A stretch of 64,000 nucleotides of DNA, taken from the NCBI RefSeq assembly GCF_012971725.1, contig NZ_CP048833.1, positions 3,038,001-3,102,000 of the forward strand. Reading direction: 5' to 3'. This DNA comes from Pseudomonas multiresinivorans. GTDB lineage: Bacteria; Pseudomonadota; Gammaproteobacteria; Pseudomonadales; Pseudomonadaceae. This document shows positions 25,198 through 33,464 of the stretch, in pieces. The position numbers and the translations under genes were made by a program. The notes beneath the pieces were generated by a model. That model was not told where the DNA came from. It did no database searches and saw only the letters and a list, made by a program, of their open reading frames with translations. Position 1 is the first letter of the stretch; each line of letters opens with the position of its first letter.

Positions 25198-25275
25198 GTA
25201 GGAGCGAGCTTGCTCGCGAAAGGAGTTCCAGGCAGCGGCAGTGTTGAGGCTATTCGCGAGCAAGCTCGCTCCTAC
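25198..25275. repeat. REPIN 2, overlapping the 3' end of the MFS gene
   Basis: The same inverted REP pair as REPIN 1, with a spacer of about 38 bp. Its right arm, read on the minus strand, encodes the last residues CRSELARE and is followed by the stop of the MFS transporter. The coding end of that gene has therefore been rewritten by the repeat. Confidence 0.92.
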
Positions 25276-26416
25276 AGGATATCGTGCGGCGCAGTGGCAG
25301 GCAGCACAGCGCGCCGATCAGCAGGGCGCTGGCGGCGGCGCCCAGGGCCGGAATGAAGCTGCCGGTCAACCCGCGCAACGCACTGGCGGCCAGCGGGCCG
25401 GCGATCTGCCCGACGCCATACAGCGCCGTCATCGCCGCCAGCATGTTGAAGCGCACCTGCGCGGCCACCGCGCGGGCCGCCGGCATGGCGATGGTCACGG
25501 TGCCCATGAAGCTGCCACCCACCAGCACCGCGCTGCCCAGATAAAGGAAGGCGGACTCGCCCAGTGCCGGCAGCATCACACCGACGGCCTGCACCAGCAG
25601 GTTCAGCGCCAATGCGCGACGGCCACCGAGCCTCACGTGCAGCCGATGCCAGAGGAAACACGACGGTGCCGCACCCAGGCCGAAGGCGGCCCAGACCTGC
25701 AGCGGGTCGATGGCGCCCAGGCCGCTCTTCATCAGCAATGGCAGGTAGGTGGCGGTGATGATGTAGCCGAAGCCGGCCAGGCCGTAGACCAGCAGGATGA
25801 TCAAGGCGGACAGCTCGGGCATTGGCCCCGTACCGTTCGTTGTCTGCTGCGGCGCAGTCGGTGCTGCGCGGCCCAGCGCGGGGGTGGCCAGCAGCGACAG
25901 CACCAGCCCGGCCAGCGCCAGTACGCACCAGATCGCGGCGCTGCGCAGGCCGAAGGCGTTGCCGGCGACAATCAGTTCCGCCGAGACCAGGATGCCGACG
26001 CCCACACCGGCGAACATCATTGGTGCGCCATGGCTTTCGCCCATGCTCTGCAACAGCCATTGCGCCGCGCTGACCAGCACCATGGCCGTGAGCACGCCCG
26101 CCAGCAGACGCACGCCGACGGCAAACCAGACGGGTGCCGGAATGGCCATGGCGGCGAGAGCGGCCAAGGTGCCGACCAGGGCGATCAGGCAGATGCGTGC
26201 CGCATGTCGTTCGTGGCTGCGCGCCAGCAGCAGCGCGCCCAGCAGGTAGCCGGCGTAATTGGCCGAGGCCGCCAGCGAGCCGCCGGTGACGCTGAGCACG
26301 CCGTCGCGCACCATCAGCGGGTAGAGCCCGGTAAAGGCAAACCGGCCAAAGCCCATGCCCACGGCAAGGATCAGTGCTGCCGACAGCGCCGCGGGCAGGC
26401 GGCGGGTGCGGCTCAC
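25250..26416 (-). CDS. YbfB/YjiJ-type MFS transporter
   Basis: A 388-residue hydrophobic protein with about 12 membrane helices, beginning [31 protein letters not shown], the hallmark of the YbfB/YjiJ MFS family ([10 protein letters not shown]). The central cytoplasmic loop lies at about residues 180-200. The C-terminus CRSELARE comes from an inserted REP element. The start ATG overlaps the stop of the upstream LysR gene (ATGA), so the two are co-transcribed and the regulator probably controls the transporter. The substrate is unknown. Confidence 0.85.
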   Translation of the reverse strand: MSRTRRLPAALSAALILAVGMGFGRFAFTGLYPLMVRDGVLSVTGGSLAASANYAGYLLGALLLARSHERHAARICLIALVGTLAALAAMAIPAPVWFAVGVRLLAGVLTAMVLVSAAQWLLQSMGESHGAPMMFAGVGVGILVSAELIVAGNAFGLRSAAIWCVLALAGLVLSLLATPALGRAAPTAPQQTTNGTGPMPELSALIILLVYGLAGFGYIITATYLPLLMKSGLGAIDPLQVWAAFGLGAAPSCFLWHRLHVRLGGRRALALNLLVQAVGVMLPALGESAFLYLGSAVLVGGSFMGTVTIAMPAARAVAAQVRFNMLAAMTALYGVGQIAGPLAASALRGLTGSFIPALGAAASALLIGALCCLPLRRTISCRSELARE

Positions 26417-27285
26417 GGGCGTGCCTCGAGGGCTTCCCGCCAGCGCTGGAAGGCGCCGGTGGCATAGCCTTCGCGCCAGATCAGCAGGGTGTCCACTTCC
26501 AGCAGCGGCACCACCTGCAGGGCCGGCATATCCCGATGCAGCTCCAGCACTGAACGAGGCAGCACGCCAAAGCAGGAACCGGCGTTAACGCAGGCGAGGA
26601 TGCCATGGTACGAACCGACCTCCTGCACGGCGAGCGACGCTCCCTTCAACCAGCGCTCCAGCAACTGCCGGTAAGTGCAACCACGGGCGAAGCCCACCAG
26701 CGTGCGGATCTGCACATCCTCGGGCCGGGTTACCGGTGGATGGTCGCCCGGCAGCACCAGCAGCAACTCCTCGCGGAACACCGGTTCGGCGCACAGGCCG
26801 CGCTCCAGCAGTGATTCGAAGCCGGGTTCGGCGTGGAGAATGTCCGGATGGGAGATCAGCGCGCAGTCGAGCTGACGGTTCAGCACTTCATTGATCAGCT
26901 TCTGGCTGTGGCCGGTGGTGATGTGCAGCTCCACGTCGGGATAGGCCCGGTGAAAGCGTGCCAGGATTTCCGGCAGCCGGCTGGCGGCGGCGGCTTCCAT
27001 GCTGCCCAGGCGCAGGCTGCCGGTGGCGCTGCTCGGGTGCAGTGACTGGCGGGCTTCGGTGGCGAGGGCGAGCAATTGCTCGGCGTAGCGGAGGAAGTCG
27101 CGGCCCTGGTCGGTCAGCGTCATGCGCTTGCCGTCGCGCAGGAACAGCGCCGCGCCAAGGTCTTCCTCAAGCTGGCGGATGCGCGTGGTGACGTTCGATT
27201 GCACGCGCTGCAGGCGGGCCGCGGCGCGGGTGACGCTCTGTTCCTCGGCCACGCAACGGAAGATTTCCAGGCTGGAGAGATCCAT
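26413..27285 (-). CDS. LysR-family transcriptional regulator
   Basis: A protein of 290 residues: winged HTH at residues 1-60 ([46 protein letters not shown]) and a periplasmic-binding-like effector domain from about 90. It is divergent from the nitronate monooxygenase gene and 4-bp coupled to the downstream MFS gene. A perfect inverted repeat lies in the 114-bp divergent promoter region and is the probable operator. It most likely regulates both the monooxygenase and its own transporter operon. The effector is unknown. Confidence 0.9.
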   Translation of the reverse strand: MDLSSLEIFRCVAEEQSVTRAAARLQRVQSNVTTRIRQLEEDLGAALFLRDGKRMTLTDQGRDFLRYAEQLLALATEARQSLHPSSATGSLRLGSMEAAAASRLPEILARFHRAYPDVELHITTGHSQKLINEVLNRQLDCALISHPDILHAEPGFESLLERGLCAEPVFREELLLVLPGDHPPVTRPEDVQIRTLVGFARGCTYRQLLERWLKGASLAVQEVGSYHGILACVNAGSCFGVLPRSVLELHRDMPALQVVPLLEVDTLLIWREGYATGAFQRWREALEARP

Positions 27286-27299
27286 GATTAATCTTCAAT

Positions 27300-27327
27300 A
27301 GAGAATATGTTGCGACGAATATTCTCT
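27300..27327. promoter_or_regulatory. Probable LysR operator (9-10-9 inverted repeat)
   Basis: AGAGAATAT, 10 bp, ATATTCTCT is a perfect dyad. It starts 15 bp upstream of the lysR start and ends 73 bp upstream of the nitronate monooxygenase start. It sits in an AT-rich patch in otherwise GC-rich DNA. The position and symmetry fit the regulatory binding site of the divergent LysR regulator. Confidence 0.65.
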
Positions 27328-27399
27328 TTATGAGATTTTAAGTCAAGCCATCACAGGCCAAACGGCGACTTCGCCGACCCTGACGTTGAGGACCCCGTC

Positions 27400-28458
27400 A
27401 TGCGCATCACCGATCTGCTCGGCATCCAGTTTCCCATCATCCAGGCACCCATGGTTGGCGTGTCCACCCCGGCGCTGGCCGCGGCGGTCTCCAATGCCGG
27501 CGGCCTGGGTTCCATCGGCCTGGGCGCCAGCAACGCGACGCAGGCCCGCGCCTTGCTGGAGCAGACCCGCGCGCTGACCGACAAGCCGCTCAACCTCAAC
27601 CTGTTCTGCCACCGCCCGGCGGTGGCCGATCCGGCACGCGAGGCGGCCTGGCTGGAGCATCTGCGCCCGCTGTTCGCCGAGTTCGATGCGCAGCCGCCGC
27701 AGCAGATCACCGAGATCTATCGCAGCTTCCTGGCCGATCCGGACATGCTGGAGTTCCTCATCGAGGCGCGCCCGGCCGTGGTCAGCTTCCACTTCGGCCT
27801 GCCGCCGCAGCGCTGGATCGATCGCCTGAAGGCCGCCGGTATCCGTCTTCTGGCGACTGCCACTTGCCTGGAAGAGGGCCGCTCCATCGAGGCAGCGGGC
27901 ATCGATGCGATCGTCGCTCAAGGCTATGAGGCCGGTGGTCACCGGGGCGTGTTCGAGCCGGAGAAGGACGCCCGTATCGGCACCTTCGCGCTGGTCCGCA
28001 CGCTGGTGAAAGGCACAGGCCTGCCGGTGATCGCGGCGGGTGGAATCATGGATGGGCAGGGCATGCGCGCGGTGTTCGAACTGGGCGCCCAGGCTGTGCA
28101 GATGGGCACGGCATTCATCTCCGCCAATGAGTCCTCGGCCAACGCCGCATTCAAGGCGGCACTGCGAGGCGAGCGTGGGGAGCGTACCGAGGTGACGGCG
28201 GCAATTTCCGGCCGTGCCGCTCGCGGGATGGTGAATCGGCTGTTCACCGACGTGGGCAGTGCCGATGCGCCGGCGTTGCCGGATTACCCGATCACCTATG
28301 ACGCTGCCAAGGCGTTGACCGCCGCAGCCACCGCCAAGGGCAACAGCGATTTCGCTGTGCAATGGGCTGGGCAGGGCGCGCCGCTGGCGCGGGAGATGCC
28401 GGCGGCGGATCTGGTGGCGACCCTCATGGCCGAGTTCCGCACCGGCGTAAATTTTTAG
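27400..28458 (+). CDS. Nitronate monooxygenase (2-nitropropane dioxygenase family)
   Basis: A 352-residue FMN TIM-barrel protein with [27 protein letters not shown] at the N-terminus, [10 protein letters not shown] with the probable catalytic His181, AAGGI and QMGTAFI (phosphate-binding region). It oxidises alkyl nitronates such as propionate 3-nitronate to nitrite and aldehydes, a detoxification role in the cytoplasm. Divergent from the LysR regulator with a shared operator region. Its TAG stop is the first three bases of REPIN 3, so the repeat has probably truncated or replaced the original end. Confidence 0.9.
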   Translation: MRITDLLGIQFPIIQAPMVGVSTPALAAAVSNAGGLGSIGLGASNATQARALLEQTRALTDKPLNLNLFCHRPAVADPAREAAWLEHLRPLFAEFDAQPPQQITEIYRSFLADPDMLEFLIEARPAVVSFHFGLPPQRWIDRLKAAGIRLLATATCLEEGRSIEAAGIDAIVAQGYEAGGHRGVFEPEKDARIGTFALVRTLVKGTGLPVIAAGGIMDGQGMRAVFELGAQAVQMGTAFISANESSANAAFKAALRGERGERTEVTAAISGRAARGMVNRLFTDVGSADAPALPDYPITYDAAKALTAAATAKGNSDFAVQWAGQGAPLAREMPAADLVATLMAEFRTGVNF

Positions 28459-28531
28459 GAGCGAGCTTGCTCGCGAACCGCCTGACTCCAGCGCCGCCAG
28501 GCGCTCCGTTCGCGAGCAAGCTCGCTCCTAC
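28456..28531. repeat. REPIN 3, supplying the stop codon of the nitronate monooxygenase gene
   Basis: TAGGAGCGAGCTTGCTCGCG and its inverted copy lie between two convergent genes. The leading TAG is the in-frame stop of the upstream gene. It may also act as a shared terminator-like hairpin. Confidence 0.92.
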
Positions 28532-28585
28532 AAGGGCCTGATGCCCCGCTTCGGACTGAGGTGATTGGTGGATGGCGCGCCTGGA

Positions 28586-29476
28586 TCAGCGGGCGCCGAT
28601 GACGGCGGGTTTCTCCCGTGGCCGCCAGAGTTCTGCCAGCAGCACGCCGCCCAGGATCAGCGCGCCACCGATCAGGTGGTAGCTGGTCAACTGCTCGCCC
28701 AGCACCACGGCGGCGATGGCGGCGGTGATCACCGGCAGCAGGTTGAAGAACAGCGCCATGCGGCTCGGCCCCATGCGCTGCACGCCCTGCATCCAGGCCA
28801 GCGCGCCGACGATGGAGGCCAGCAGCCCGGCATACAGCACCAGCGGCAGGTTGGCGGCGTTCAGGCCATGGTGCGGCGAGGCCAGGTACAGCGGCGCCAG
28901 CGCAACGATGGCCACCAGCACCTGCAGGTACAGCATCAGCAGCGGTGGCAGCGGCAGGTTCCATTTCTTCAGCAGCACGCCATAGATGCCGTAGGCGAGG
29001 GTGGCGACGATCATCATGCCGTCGCCCAGGTTCACGCCGTGGCTGATCAGCTGCCGCGGGTTGCCCTGGGTGATTACCAGCAGCACACCACCCAGCGAAA
29101 CCAGCGCGCCGAGCAGCGCGGCGGCGCTCATCTTGTGGCGCAGCAGGATCGACGCCAGGGCGAGGGACATCAGCGGCATCAGCGACAGGATGATCCCCAT
29201 GTTGGTCGCCGAGGTCAGCGCGGCGGCGTAGTAGGCCAGGCATTGATAAACAGCCATGCCGAGCAGGCCGAGAGTAACGATCCTGCCCAGGTTGGCGCGG
29301 ATCACCGGCCAATGGGCGAGGGTGGCGCGCAGCAGGAAAGGAGTCAGCAGCGCGCCGGCCAGCAGCCAGCGGAAGAAGCCGATTTCCGCCGGGGCGATCT
29401 GCCCCACGGCGAGCTTGTTGACGACGGTATTGCCGGACCAGATGACCACGGCCAGCAGGGGGAACAGGTAATTCAT
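28586..29476 (-). CDS. DMT-superfamily (EamA) exporter
   Basis: A 296-residue protein with ten predicted membrane helices in two EamA halves: MNYLFPLLAVVIWSGNTVVNKLAVGQI...FFRWLLAGALL at the N-terminus and GDGMMIVATLAYGIYGVLLKKW at the start of the second half. It ends in VVLGEQLTSYHLIGGALILGGVLLAE, the family's closing motif. Such proteins export amino acids or other metabolites. It is divergent from the AraC regulator at 29755, a probable regulator/exporter pair. The substrate is unknown. Confidence 0.87.
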   Translation of the reverse strand: MNYLFPLLAVVIWSGNTVVNKLAVGQIAPAEIGFFRWLLAGALLTPFLLRATLAHWPVIRANLGRIVTLGLLGMAVYQCLAYYAAALTSATNMGIILSLMPLMSLALASILLRHKMSAAALLGALVSLGGVLLVITQGNPRQLISHGVNLGDGMMIVATLAYGIYGVLLKKWNLPLPPLLMLYLQVLVAIVALAPLYLASPHHGLNAANLPLVLYAGLLASIVGALAWMQGVQRMGPSRMALFFNLLPVITAAIAAVVLGEQLTSYHLIGGALILGGVLLAELWRPREKPAVIGAR

Positions 29477-29520
29477 GGGTTCTTGCGGGTCTCGGGTTTG
29501 GCTTCGGAGTGGGACTGTTT

Positions 29521-29675
29521 CCCTCTCCCTAACCCTCTCCCTGAAGGGAGAGGGGACTGTCTGGAGTTGCCGGAACGTCCAGTGTTAGCCGGCTGACTCC
29601 GTTATTGCGCTGACTGCCAAACGGCTCCCTCTCCCTTTGGAGCGGGGCGCGTAGCCAGGGCTGGGGGAGAGGGCT
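29521..29675. repeat. CCCTCTCCC hairpin repeats (two units)
   Basis: CCCTCTCCC-TGAA-GGGAGAGGG at 29533-29554 is a perfect 9-bp stem with a four-base loop, preceded by CCCTCTCCCTAA. A second, more open unit follows at about 29626-29675 (CTCCCTCTCCCTTTGG...GGGGGAGAGGGCTCC). The same family recurs at 34463-34645. They lie in the divergent promoter region of the exporter and AraC genes. Confidence 0.8.
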
Positions 29676-29693
29676 CCATAGATGGCACCCATT

Positions 29694-29722
29694 TTCGCTT
29701 CGTCCGAATCAAGACGTATAAT
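29694..29722 (+). promoter_or_regulatory. Candidate sigma-70 promoter of the AraC gene
   Basis: A perfect TATAAT (29717-29722) lies 32 bp before the AraC start codon, with a weak -35-like TTCGCT 17 bp upstream. The exact -10 match in GC-rich DNA is notable; the -35 match is poor, as expected for an activated promoter. Confidence 0.5.
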
Positions 29723-29754
29723 GAAAACCGGACAATCCACCCCGGCTTTCGGAC

Positions 29755-30543
29755 ATGACCCGCGTATTGCCGCTTCCCCTTCCTGACATCGATCGGCTGC
29801 CGGCCGATCTGTACTTCCGCTACGACGAGTTCGATGCCGGTACCCACTCGCCCAGCCACCGCCACGCCTGGGGCCAGCTCAATTACGCTTCCCACGGGGT
29901 GATGGAACTGGAAGTGGACGGCCAGCGTTTCCTCTCGCCGCCGCAGTACGCCGTCTGGGTGCCGCCGGGGCGTTTACACAGCTGCTACAACCGCCAGGCC
30001 ATCGTCTATCGCTCGCTGTACGTGTCCGCCGAACTGGCGCGCAAGCTGCCGGAGAACCCCTGCACCCTGGCGATCAGCGACATCCTCAAGGCGATCCTCT
30101 CCGACTTCGCCGCACGCCGGGTGAACATCCCGCAGAGCGCTGCCGACCAGCGCCTGGCCGAAGTGGTTTTCGACCAGCTGCATGCCGCGCAGCCTCACGA
30201 CGATTACCTGCCGTACGCCAATGGCGGTGCGCTGGGCGAAGTGCTGGCCGCGCTGCAGGCCGAACCGGGCGACAACCGCACCCTTGCGCAATGGGCCGAG
30301 CGCGTGCACAGCACCGAGCGCACCCTGGCGCGGGCCTGCCAGCGGGAGTTGGGAATGTCATTCGGCGAATGGCGCCAGCGCCTGCGGTTTCTTGCCGCCA
30401 TCGAGGCGCTGGCATCGGGAGAGGGGGTGCAGCAGATCGCCTTCAACCTGGGCTACAGCAGCCCCTCGGCATTCATCGCGATGTTCCGGCGGCTCTCGGG
30501 TACCACGCCGGAGCAGTATCGGCTGGTCAGAAAAGACCCGTAG
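29755..30543 (+). CDS. AraC-family transcriptional regulator (cupin sensor)
   Basis: A 262-residue protein with a cupin sensor domain (FDAGTHSPSHRHAWGQLNYASHGVMEL, with metal-site-like histidines; QYAVWVPPGRLHSCYN) and a C-terminal AraC HTH pair (STERTLARACQRELGMSFGEWRQRLRF; IAFNLGYSSPSAFIAMFRRLSGTTPEQYR). The architecture matches the regulator at 1589-2383, but the two diverge in sequence. It is divergent from the EamA exporter, which it probably controls. The inducer is unknown. Confidence 0.88.
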   Translation: MTRVLPLPLPDIDRLPADLYFRYDEFDAGTHSPSHRHAWGQLNYASHGVMELEVDGQRFLSPPQYAVWVPPGRLHSCYNRQAIVYRSLYVSAELARKLPENPCTLAISDILKAILSDFAARRVNIPQSAADQRLAEVVFDQLHAAQPHDDYLPYANGGALGEVLAALQAEPGDNRTLAQWAERVHSTERTLARACQRELGMSFGEWRQRLRFLAAIEALASGEGVQQIAFNLGYSSPSAFIAMFRRLSGTTPEQYRLVRKDP

Positions 30544-30741
30544 CTCATCAATTCTAGAGCTTACGGCTATGAACCCCGAGCGAGGCATGCTCGCCTTACC
30601 AAATAGAAGTAGGTCTTTGCAACACCTGGCTGAGGGTTGTACTGTTTGCCCCTGCTTTTAAGTAAGCGGTCACAGATATTTAACGATTTTCAGACACTTT
30701 CAGATTGAGCCACCCAGCCGGGCTAGACATGGAGCGTTCCA

Positions 30742-31512
30742 ATGAATGCATGCAGTGATTTTCATCTTGAAAGTCGGGGGTTCTGCCCGACCTGCGGAAA
30801 GGAATCGACGTTCGAAGCTTACAACCCATGGCTCAGGGATCATTTCCTCTGCACGCAATGCGGCAGCATTCCCCGTGAAAGGGCGTTGATGCGTGTCATC
30901 GAGCAGTTCATGCCAGATTGGCGAGAGCGAACTGTCCATGAGTCCTCTCCTTGCATGCGCGGTGCAAGCCTTAAGCTTCAAAACGAGTGTGGCAACTACA
31001 TTGCATCGCAATTCTTCCATGACGACGACCTGGGGACGCTTGTCAACGGCGTGCGCAACGAGAATCTCGAAAAGTTGAGCTTCGGTGATAACTCGATTGA
31101 TCTTCACGTCACGCAAGACGTCATGGAGCATATTTTCAATCCTGAGCAGGCATTCCGCGAGATACACCGGACTCTGCGGCCTGGCGGTATGCACATATTC
31201 ACAGTTCCGTTGGTTCAGAAATTAGGCCCATCGCGAACGAGAGCTTTCAGTGCTCACGGCGAAATAGTGCACATAGAACCCGAGTACTACCATGGCAACC
31301 CGATTGGCGATGGGCGCGCGCTGGTGACGACGGACTGGGGTTATGACATCTGCCAGTTCATTCACACCTATACGGACAGTTTCACTCAGGTTATCAGCAT
31401 CGATGACATGAGTAGTGGCATCCGAGCGGAGTACATCGAGGTTCTTGTGACCGTGAAACCTGTTGGACGGGTGGCACTGGAATCATCGGCCGTCGTTCGG
31501 CGTTCCGCTTGA
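30742..31512 (+). CDS. SAM-dependent methyltransferase with N-terminal zinc-ribbon-like motif
   Basis: A protein of 256 residues. Residues 14-41 carry two Cys pairs (CPTCGK and CTQCGS), a zinc-ribbon-like motif. The following segment has the class I methyltransferase pattern of the Methyltransf_11 type: NLEKLSFGDNSIDLHVTQDVMEHIFNPEQAFREIHRTLRPGGMHIFTVP. The glycine-rich motif I is not obvious. Similar proteins occur in surface-polysaccharide and SAM-methyltransferase clusters, but no such genes are next to it. Base composition is less GC-rich than in all neighbours, suggesting recent transfer. It lies upstream of, and convergent with, the sigma-factor gene. The substrate is unknown. Confidence 0.78.
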   Translation: MNACSDFHLESRGFCPTCGKESTFEAYNPWLRDHFLCTQCGSIPRERALMRVIEQFMPDWRERTVHESSPCMRGASLKLQNECGNYIASQFFHDDDLGTLVNGVRNENLEKLSFGDNSIDLHVTQDVMEHIFNPEQAFREIHRTLRPGGMHIFTVPLVQKLGPSRTRAFSAHGEIVHIEPEYYHGNPIGDGRALVTTDWGYDICQFIHTYTDSFTQVISIDDMSSGIRAEYIEVLVTVKPVGRVALESSAVVRRSA

Positions 31513-31612
31513 AAACCTCGCTTTGAGAGGCTCGGCCTGCGCGTTGCGGCTTTGTCCGTGACGCCATGCTTCTTCAATCGCGCATCATCGCCTATTCTCC
31601 TTTTACTGCATC

Positions 31613-32149
31613 TCAGCTGCGACCTTCTTCCAGGCCCTTGAGGGTCTTGCGGCAGTGGATCAGCGCGTCACGCACCATGAAGTTCACCAGGGTCGGGGAG
31701 ACGCCCAGTTCCTCGGCGATTTCCTTCTGCGTGCGGCCGTGCAGGCGGTACATCTCGAAGGCGTAGCGGGTGCGCTCGGGCAGCGTCTGCAGCGCGCTGG
31801 AGATGGCTTCCAGGGTCTGCCGGTCCTCGTGCTCCATTTCCGGTGACGCGGACGGCGTCGCGATGTGCATGCCTTCTTCCTCGCTACCCGAGTAGCGCTT
31901 CTCCAGCGCCTGGCGGCGATAGAGATCGATGGCCAGGTTGCGCACCACGCGCATCAGGTAGCCGCTCTGCGACTGGATGCCGGGGGTGAGGTCGCTCGCA
32001 TTGAGCTTGATGTACGCATCGTGCACCACGTCTTCGGCATGGCTGCGGCAGCCGAGGATGCGTGCGGCCGCATTGATGAAGGTCTGCCGGTGGGTGGCGA
32101 ACAGCTCGTGGAGAGCGGGGCGCGACTCGGCGGGCATTGGCTTGGACAT
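31613..32149 (-). CDS. PvdS-like ECF sigma factor (iron starvation)
   Basis: A 178-residue ECF sigma factor. Region 2 is AARILGCRSHAEDVVHDAYIKLNA and YLMRVVRNLAIDLYRRQALEKRYSGSEEEG. Region 4 is LQTLPERTRYAFEMYRLHGRTQKEIAEELGVSPTLVNFMVRDALIHCRK, which closely matches P. aeruginosa PvdS as I remember it. PvdS directs RNA polymerase to pyoverdine promoters. A perfect Fur box lies 71 bp upstream of this gene, so it should be expressed only under iron limitation. It is divergent from the MbtH/NRPS genes and probably transcribes them. No anti-sigma factor or receptor lies alongside. It may be pvdS itself or a paralogue devoted to this cluster. Confidence 0.9.
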   Translation of the reverse strand: MSKPMPAESRPALHELFATHRQTFINAAARILGCRSHAEDVVHDAYIKLNASDLTPGIQSQSGYLMRVVRNLAIDLYRRQALEKRYSGSEEEGMHIATPSASPEMEHEDRQTLEAISSALQTLPERTRYAFEMYRLHGRTQKEIAEELGVSPTLVNFMVRDALIHCRKTLKGLEEGRS

Positions 32150-32219
32150 GCAAGGTGTTCCTATGCGGCGGCGGAGGCGGGGACGTCCACATGGGTTGAG
32201 GCGGTCAATCTAGATCAAA

Positions 32220-32234
32220 TGATAATTATTATCA
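32220..32234. promoter_or_regulatory. Fur box (perfect 7-1-7)
   Basis: TGATAAT-T-ATTATCA matches the 7-1-7 Fur consensus TGATAATnATTATCA at all fourteen defined positions. It is 71 bp upstream of the sigma-factor start and 264 bp upstream of the MbtH start. Fur with Fe2+ should repress the sigma gene, placing the whole NRPS locus under iron control. Confidence 0.92.
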
Positions 32235-32238
32235 ATTT

Positions 32239-32255
32239 ATTCGGAAGAGTCCGAC
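32239..32255. repeat. 17-bp sequence repeated at 63818-63834
   Basis: ATTCGGAAGAGTCCGAC occurs here and at 63818. Each copy is followed by one variable base and then CTCGC. The core TCGGA-AGAG-TCCGA is a small dyad. It lies immediately beside the Fur box. The function is unknown. Confidence 0.7.
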
Positions 32256-32400
32256 ACTCGCTCTGGAACAGGGTTCCCACACGAGTGTGAAGATTTTTCG
32301 TTCGCATCCATTCGTCAGAACTCTCGACTTACAGGTGAAGGACAAGCCAGGAAATTTCGCCGGTGCATATATTATGAGAATTAATCGCATCCGAGAACAC

Positions 32401-32424
32401 TAACTATTTCATTGCCTCCCTCGT
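32401..32424 (+). promoter_or_regulatory. Candidate PvdS-type (iron-starvation) promoter of the mbtH-NRPS operon
   Basis: TAACT-N16-CGT resembles the PvdS promoter TAAAT-N16-CGT (four of five -35 bases, exact spacing, exact -10). It sits 74 bp before the MbtH start codon and on the strand facing the NRPS genes. Together with the adjacent PvdS-like sigma gene, this supports sigma-directed transcription. Confidence 0.55.
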
Positions 32425-32497
32425 CTTCATGGCAGAGCTGGAAAAACTGGGTAGTGGCCCAGCGCCGGCATCGCCATCTGGAGAGAGGAGAAGAGCA

Positions 32498-32716
32498 ATG
32501 GCTTTCGATCGCGAAGACGCGGTTTACAAGGTGCTGGTCAATGGCGAAGAGCAGTACTCGCTGTGGCCGGACTACAAGGAAGTCCCGGCCGGCTGGCGCG
32601 AAGCCGGCAAGCGGGGGAGCAAGGCCGATTGCCTGGCCTACGTCGAAGCGAACTGGACCGACATGCGCCCCTTGAGCCTGCGACAGAAGATGGACGCCCA
32701 GGCTGCGGGGCACTGA
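32498..32716 (+). CDS. MbtH-like NRPS accessory protein
   Basis: A 72-residue protein starting [24 protein letters not shown]. It shows the invariant MbtH signature: SLWP, the VPAGW motif, and [18 protein letters not shown]. MbtH proteins bind and stabilise NRPS adenylation domains. The start is set by GGAGAAG about 7 bases upstream and by family length. An upstream in-frame ATG at 32429 would add 23 unrelated residues. It is the first gene of the plus-strand NRPS operon. The following GTG start comes three bases after its stop, so the genes are coupled. Confidence 0.95.
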   Translation: MAFDREDAVYKVLVNGEEQYSLWPDYKEVPAGWREAGKRGSKADCLAYVEANWTDMRPLSLRQKMDAQAAGH

Positions 32717-32719
32717 CCC

Positions 32720-33442
32720 GTGCTGCGTCTGTTCTGCCTGCCGTATTCCGGGGCCAGCGCCATGCTCTATGCGCGCTGGAAGCGCCAGTTACCGGAGTGG
32801 ATCGAGGTCTGCCCGGTGGAGCTGCCCGGCCGCGGCCGGCGCTTCGCCGAAAGCCTGCAGACCGACCTGCGCGCGCTGGCCGGCCAACTGGCCGACGAGA
32901 TCGCCGGGCGCCTGGACCAGCCCTACGCGCTGTTCGGGCATAGCCTCGGCGGCCTGCTGATCTTCGAACTGGCCCATGCCCTGCGTGAGCGCGGCCTGCC
33001 GCTGCCGCAGGCCCTCTTCGCCTCGGCCGCCTCCGCGCCGTCACGCCGTGACAGCCACCGCGAACTGGCCCAGGAGCAGAGCGACGCGCAGTTGATCGAA
33101 CGCATGCAGCGGCTGGGCGGCACCTCGGCGGCGGTGTTCGCCGATGCCGAGATGCTTGCCCTGACCCTGCCGGTGATGCGCGCCGACTTCCTCCTCTGCG
33201 GCCGCTACGACTACCGCCGGCACCCGCAGCTGACCTGCCCGATCCATGTGTTCGGTGGCAAGGGCGACCGGCTTTCGGTCGAGTCGCTGTCGGCCTGGCA
33301 GGACGAGACCTGCGCCGGTTTCTCCCTGGAGATGCTCGAAGGCGGCCACTTCTTCATCAACACCGACGAGGCGCGCCTGCTCGAACTGATGCTCGGCCGC
33401 CTGCAGCAACCGGGGAAACCGTCCAGCGCAGCGCTGGCCTGA
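32720..33442 (+). CDS. Type II thioesterase of the NRPS cluster (PvdG-like)
   Basis: A 240-residue alpha/beta hydrolase of the GrsT/PvdG class starting at GTG 32720. It has MLRLFCLPYSGASAMLYARWKRQLP, the ELPGRGRRF motif, nucleophile Ser75 in GHSLGG, the acid in GGKGDRLS and the catalytic His in LEGGHFF. Type II thioesterases free mis-primed or stalled NRPS carrier domains. It sits between the MbtH and dioxygenase genes in a tight operon. It could in principle release the product, since no chain-terminating TE domain is present in either NRPS, but editing is the family's usual role. Confidence 0.92.
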   Translation: MLRLFCLPYSGASAMLYARWKRQLPEWIEVCPVELPGRGRRFAESLQTDLRALAGQLADEIAGRLDQPYALFGHSLGGLLIFELAHALRERGLPLPQALFASAASAPSRRDSHRELAQEQSDAQLIERMQRLGGTSAAVFADAEMLALTLPVMRADFLLCGRYDYRRHPQLTCPIHVFGGKGDRLSVESLSAWQDETCAGFSLEMLEGGHFFINTDEARLLELMLGRLQQPGKPSSAALA

Positions 33443-33464
33443 GTGCCCCTCGCGGAGAATCCAG

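Noticed and set aside
30568..30660. A 30-codon ORF after the AraC gene
   Set aside because: No ribosome site, no recognisable features, and it sits in ordinary intergenic sequence.
32350..32375. A FecI-type promoter (GGAAAT) before mbtH
   Set aside because: The -35-like GGAAAT is present, but no TC appears at the required spacing. The PvdS-type match nearby is better.
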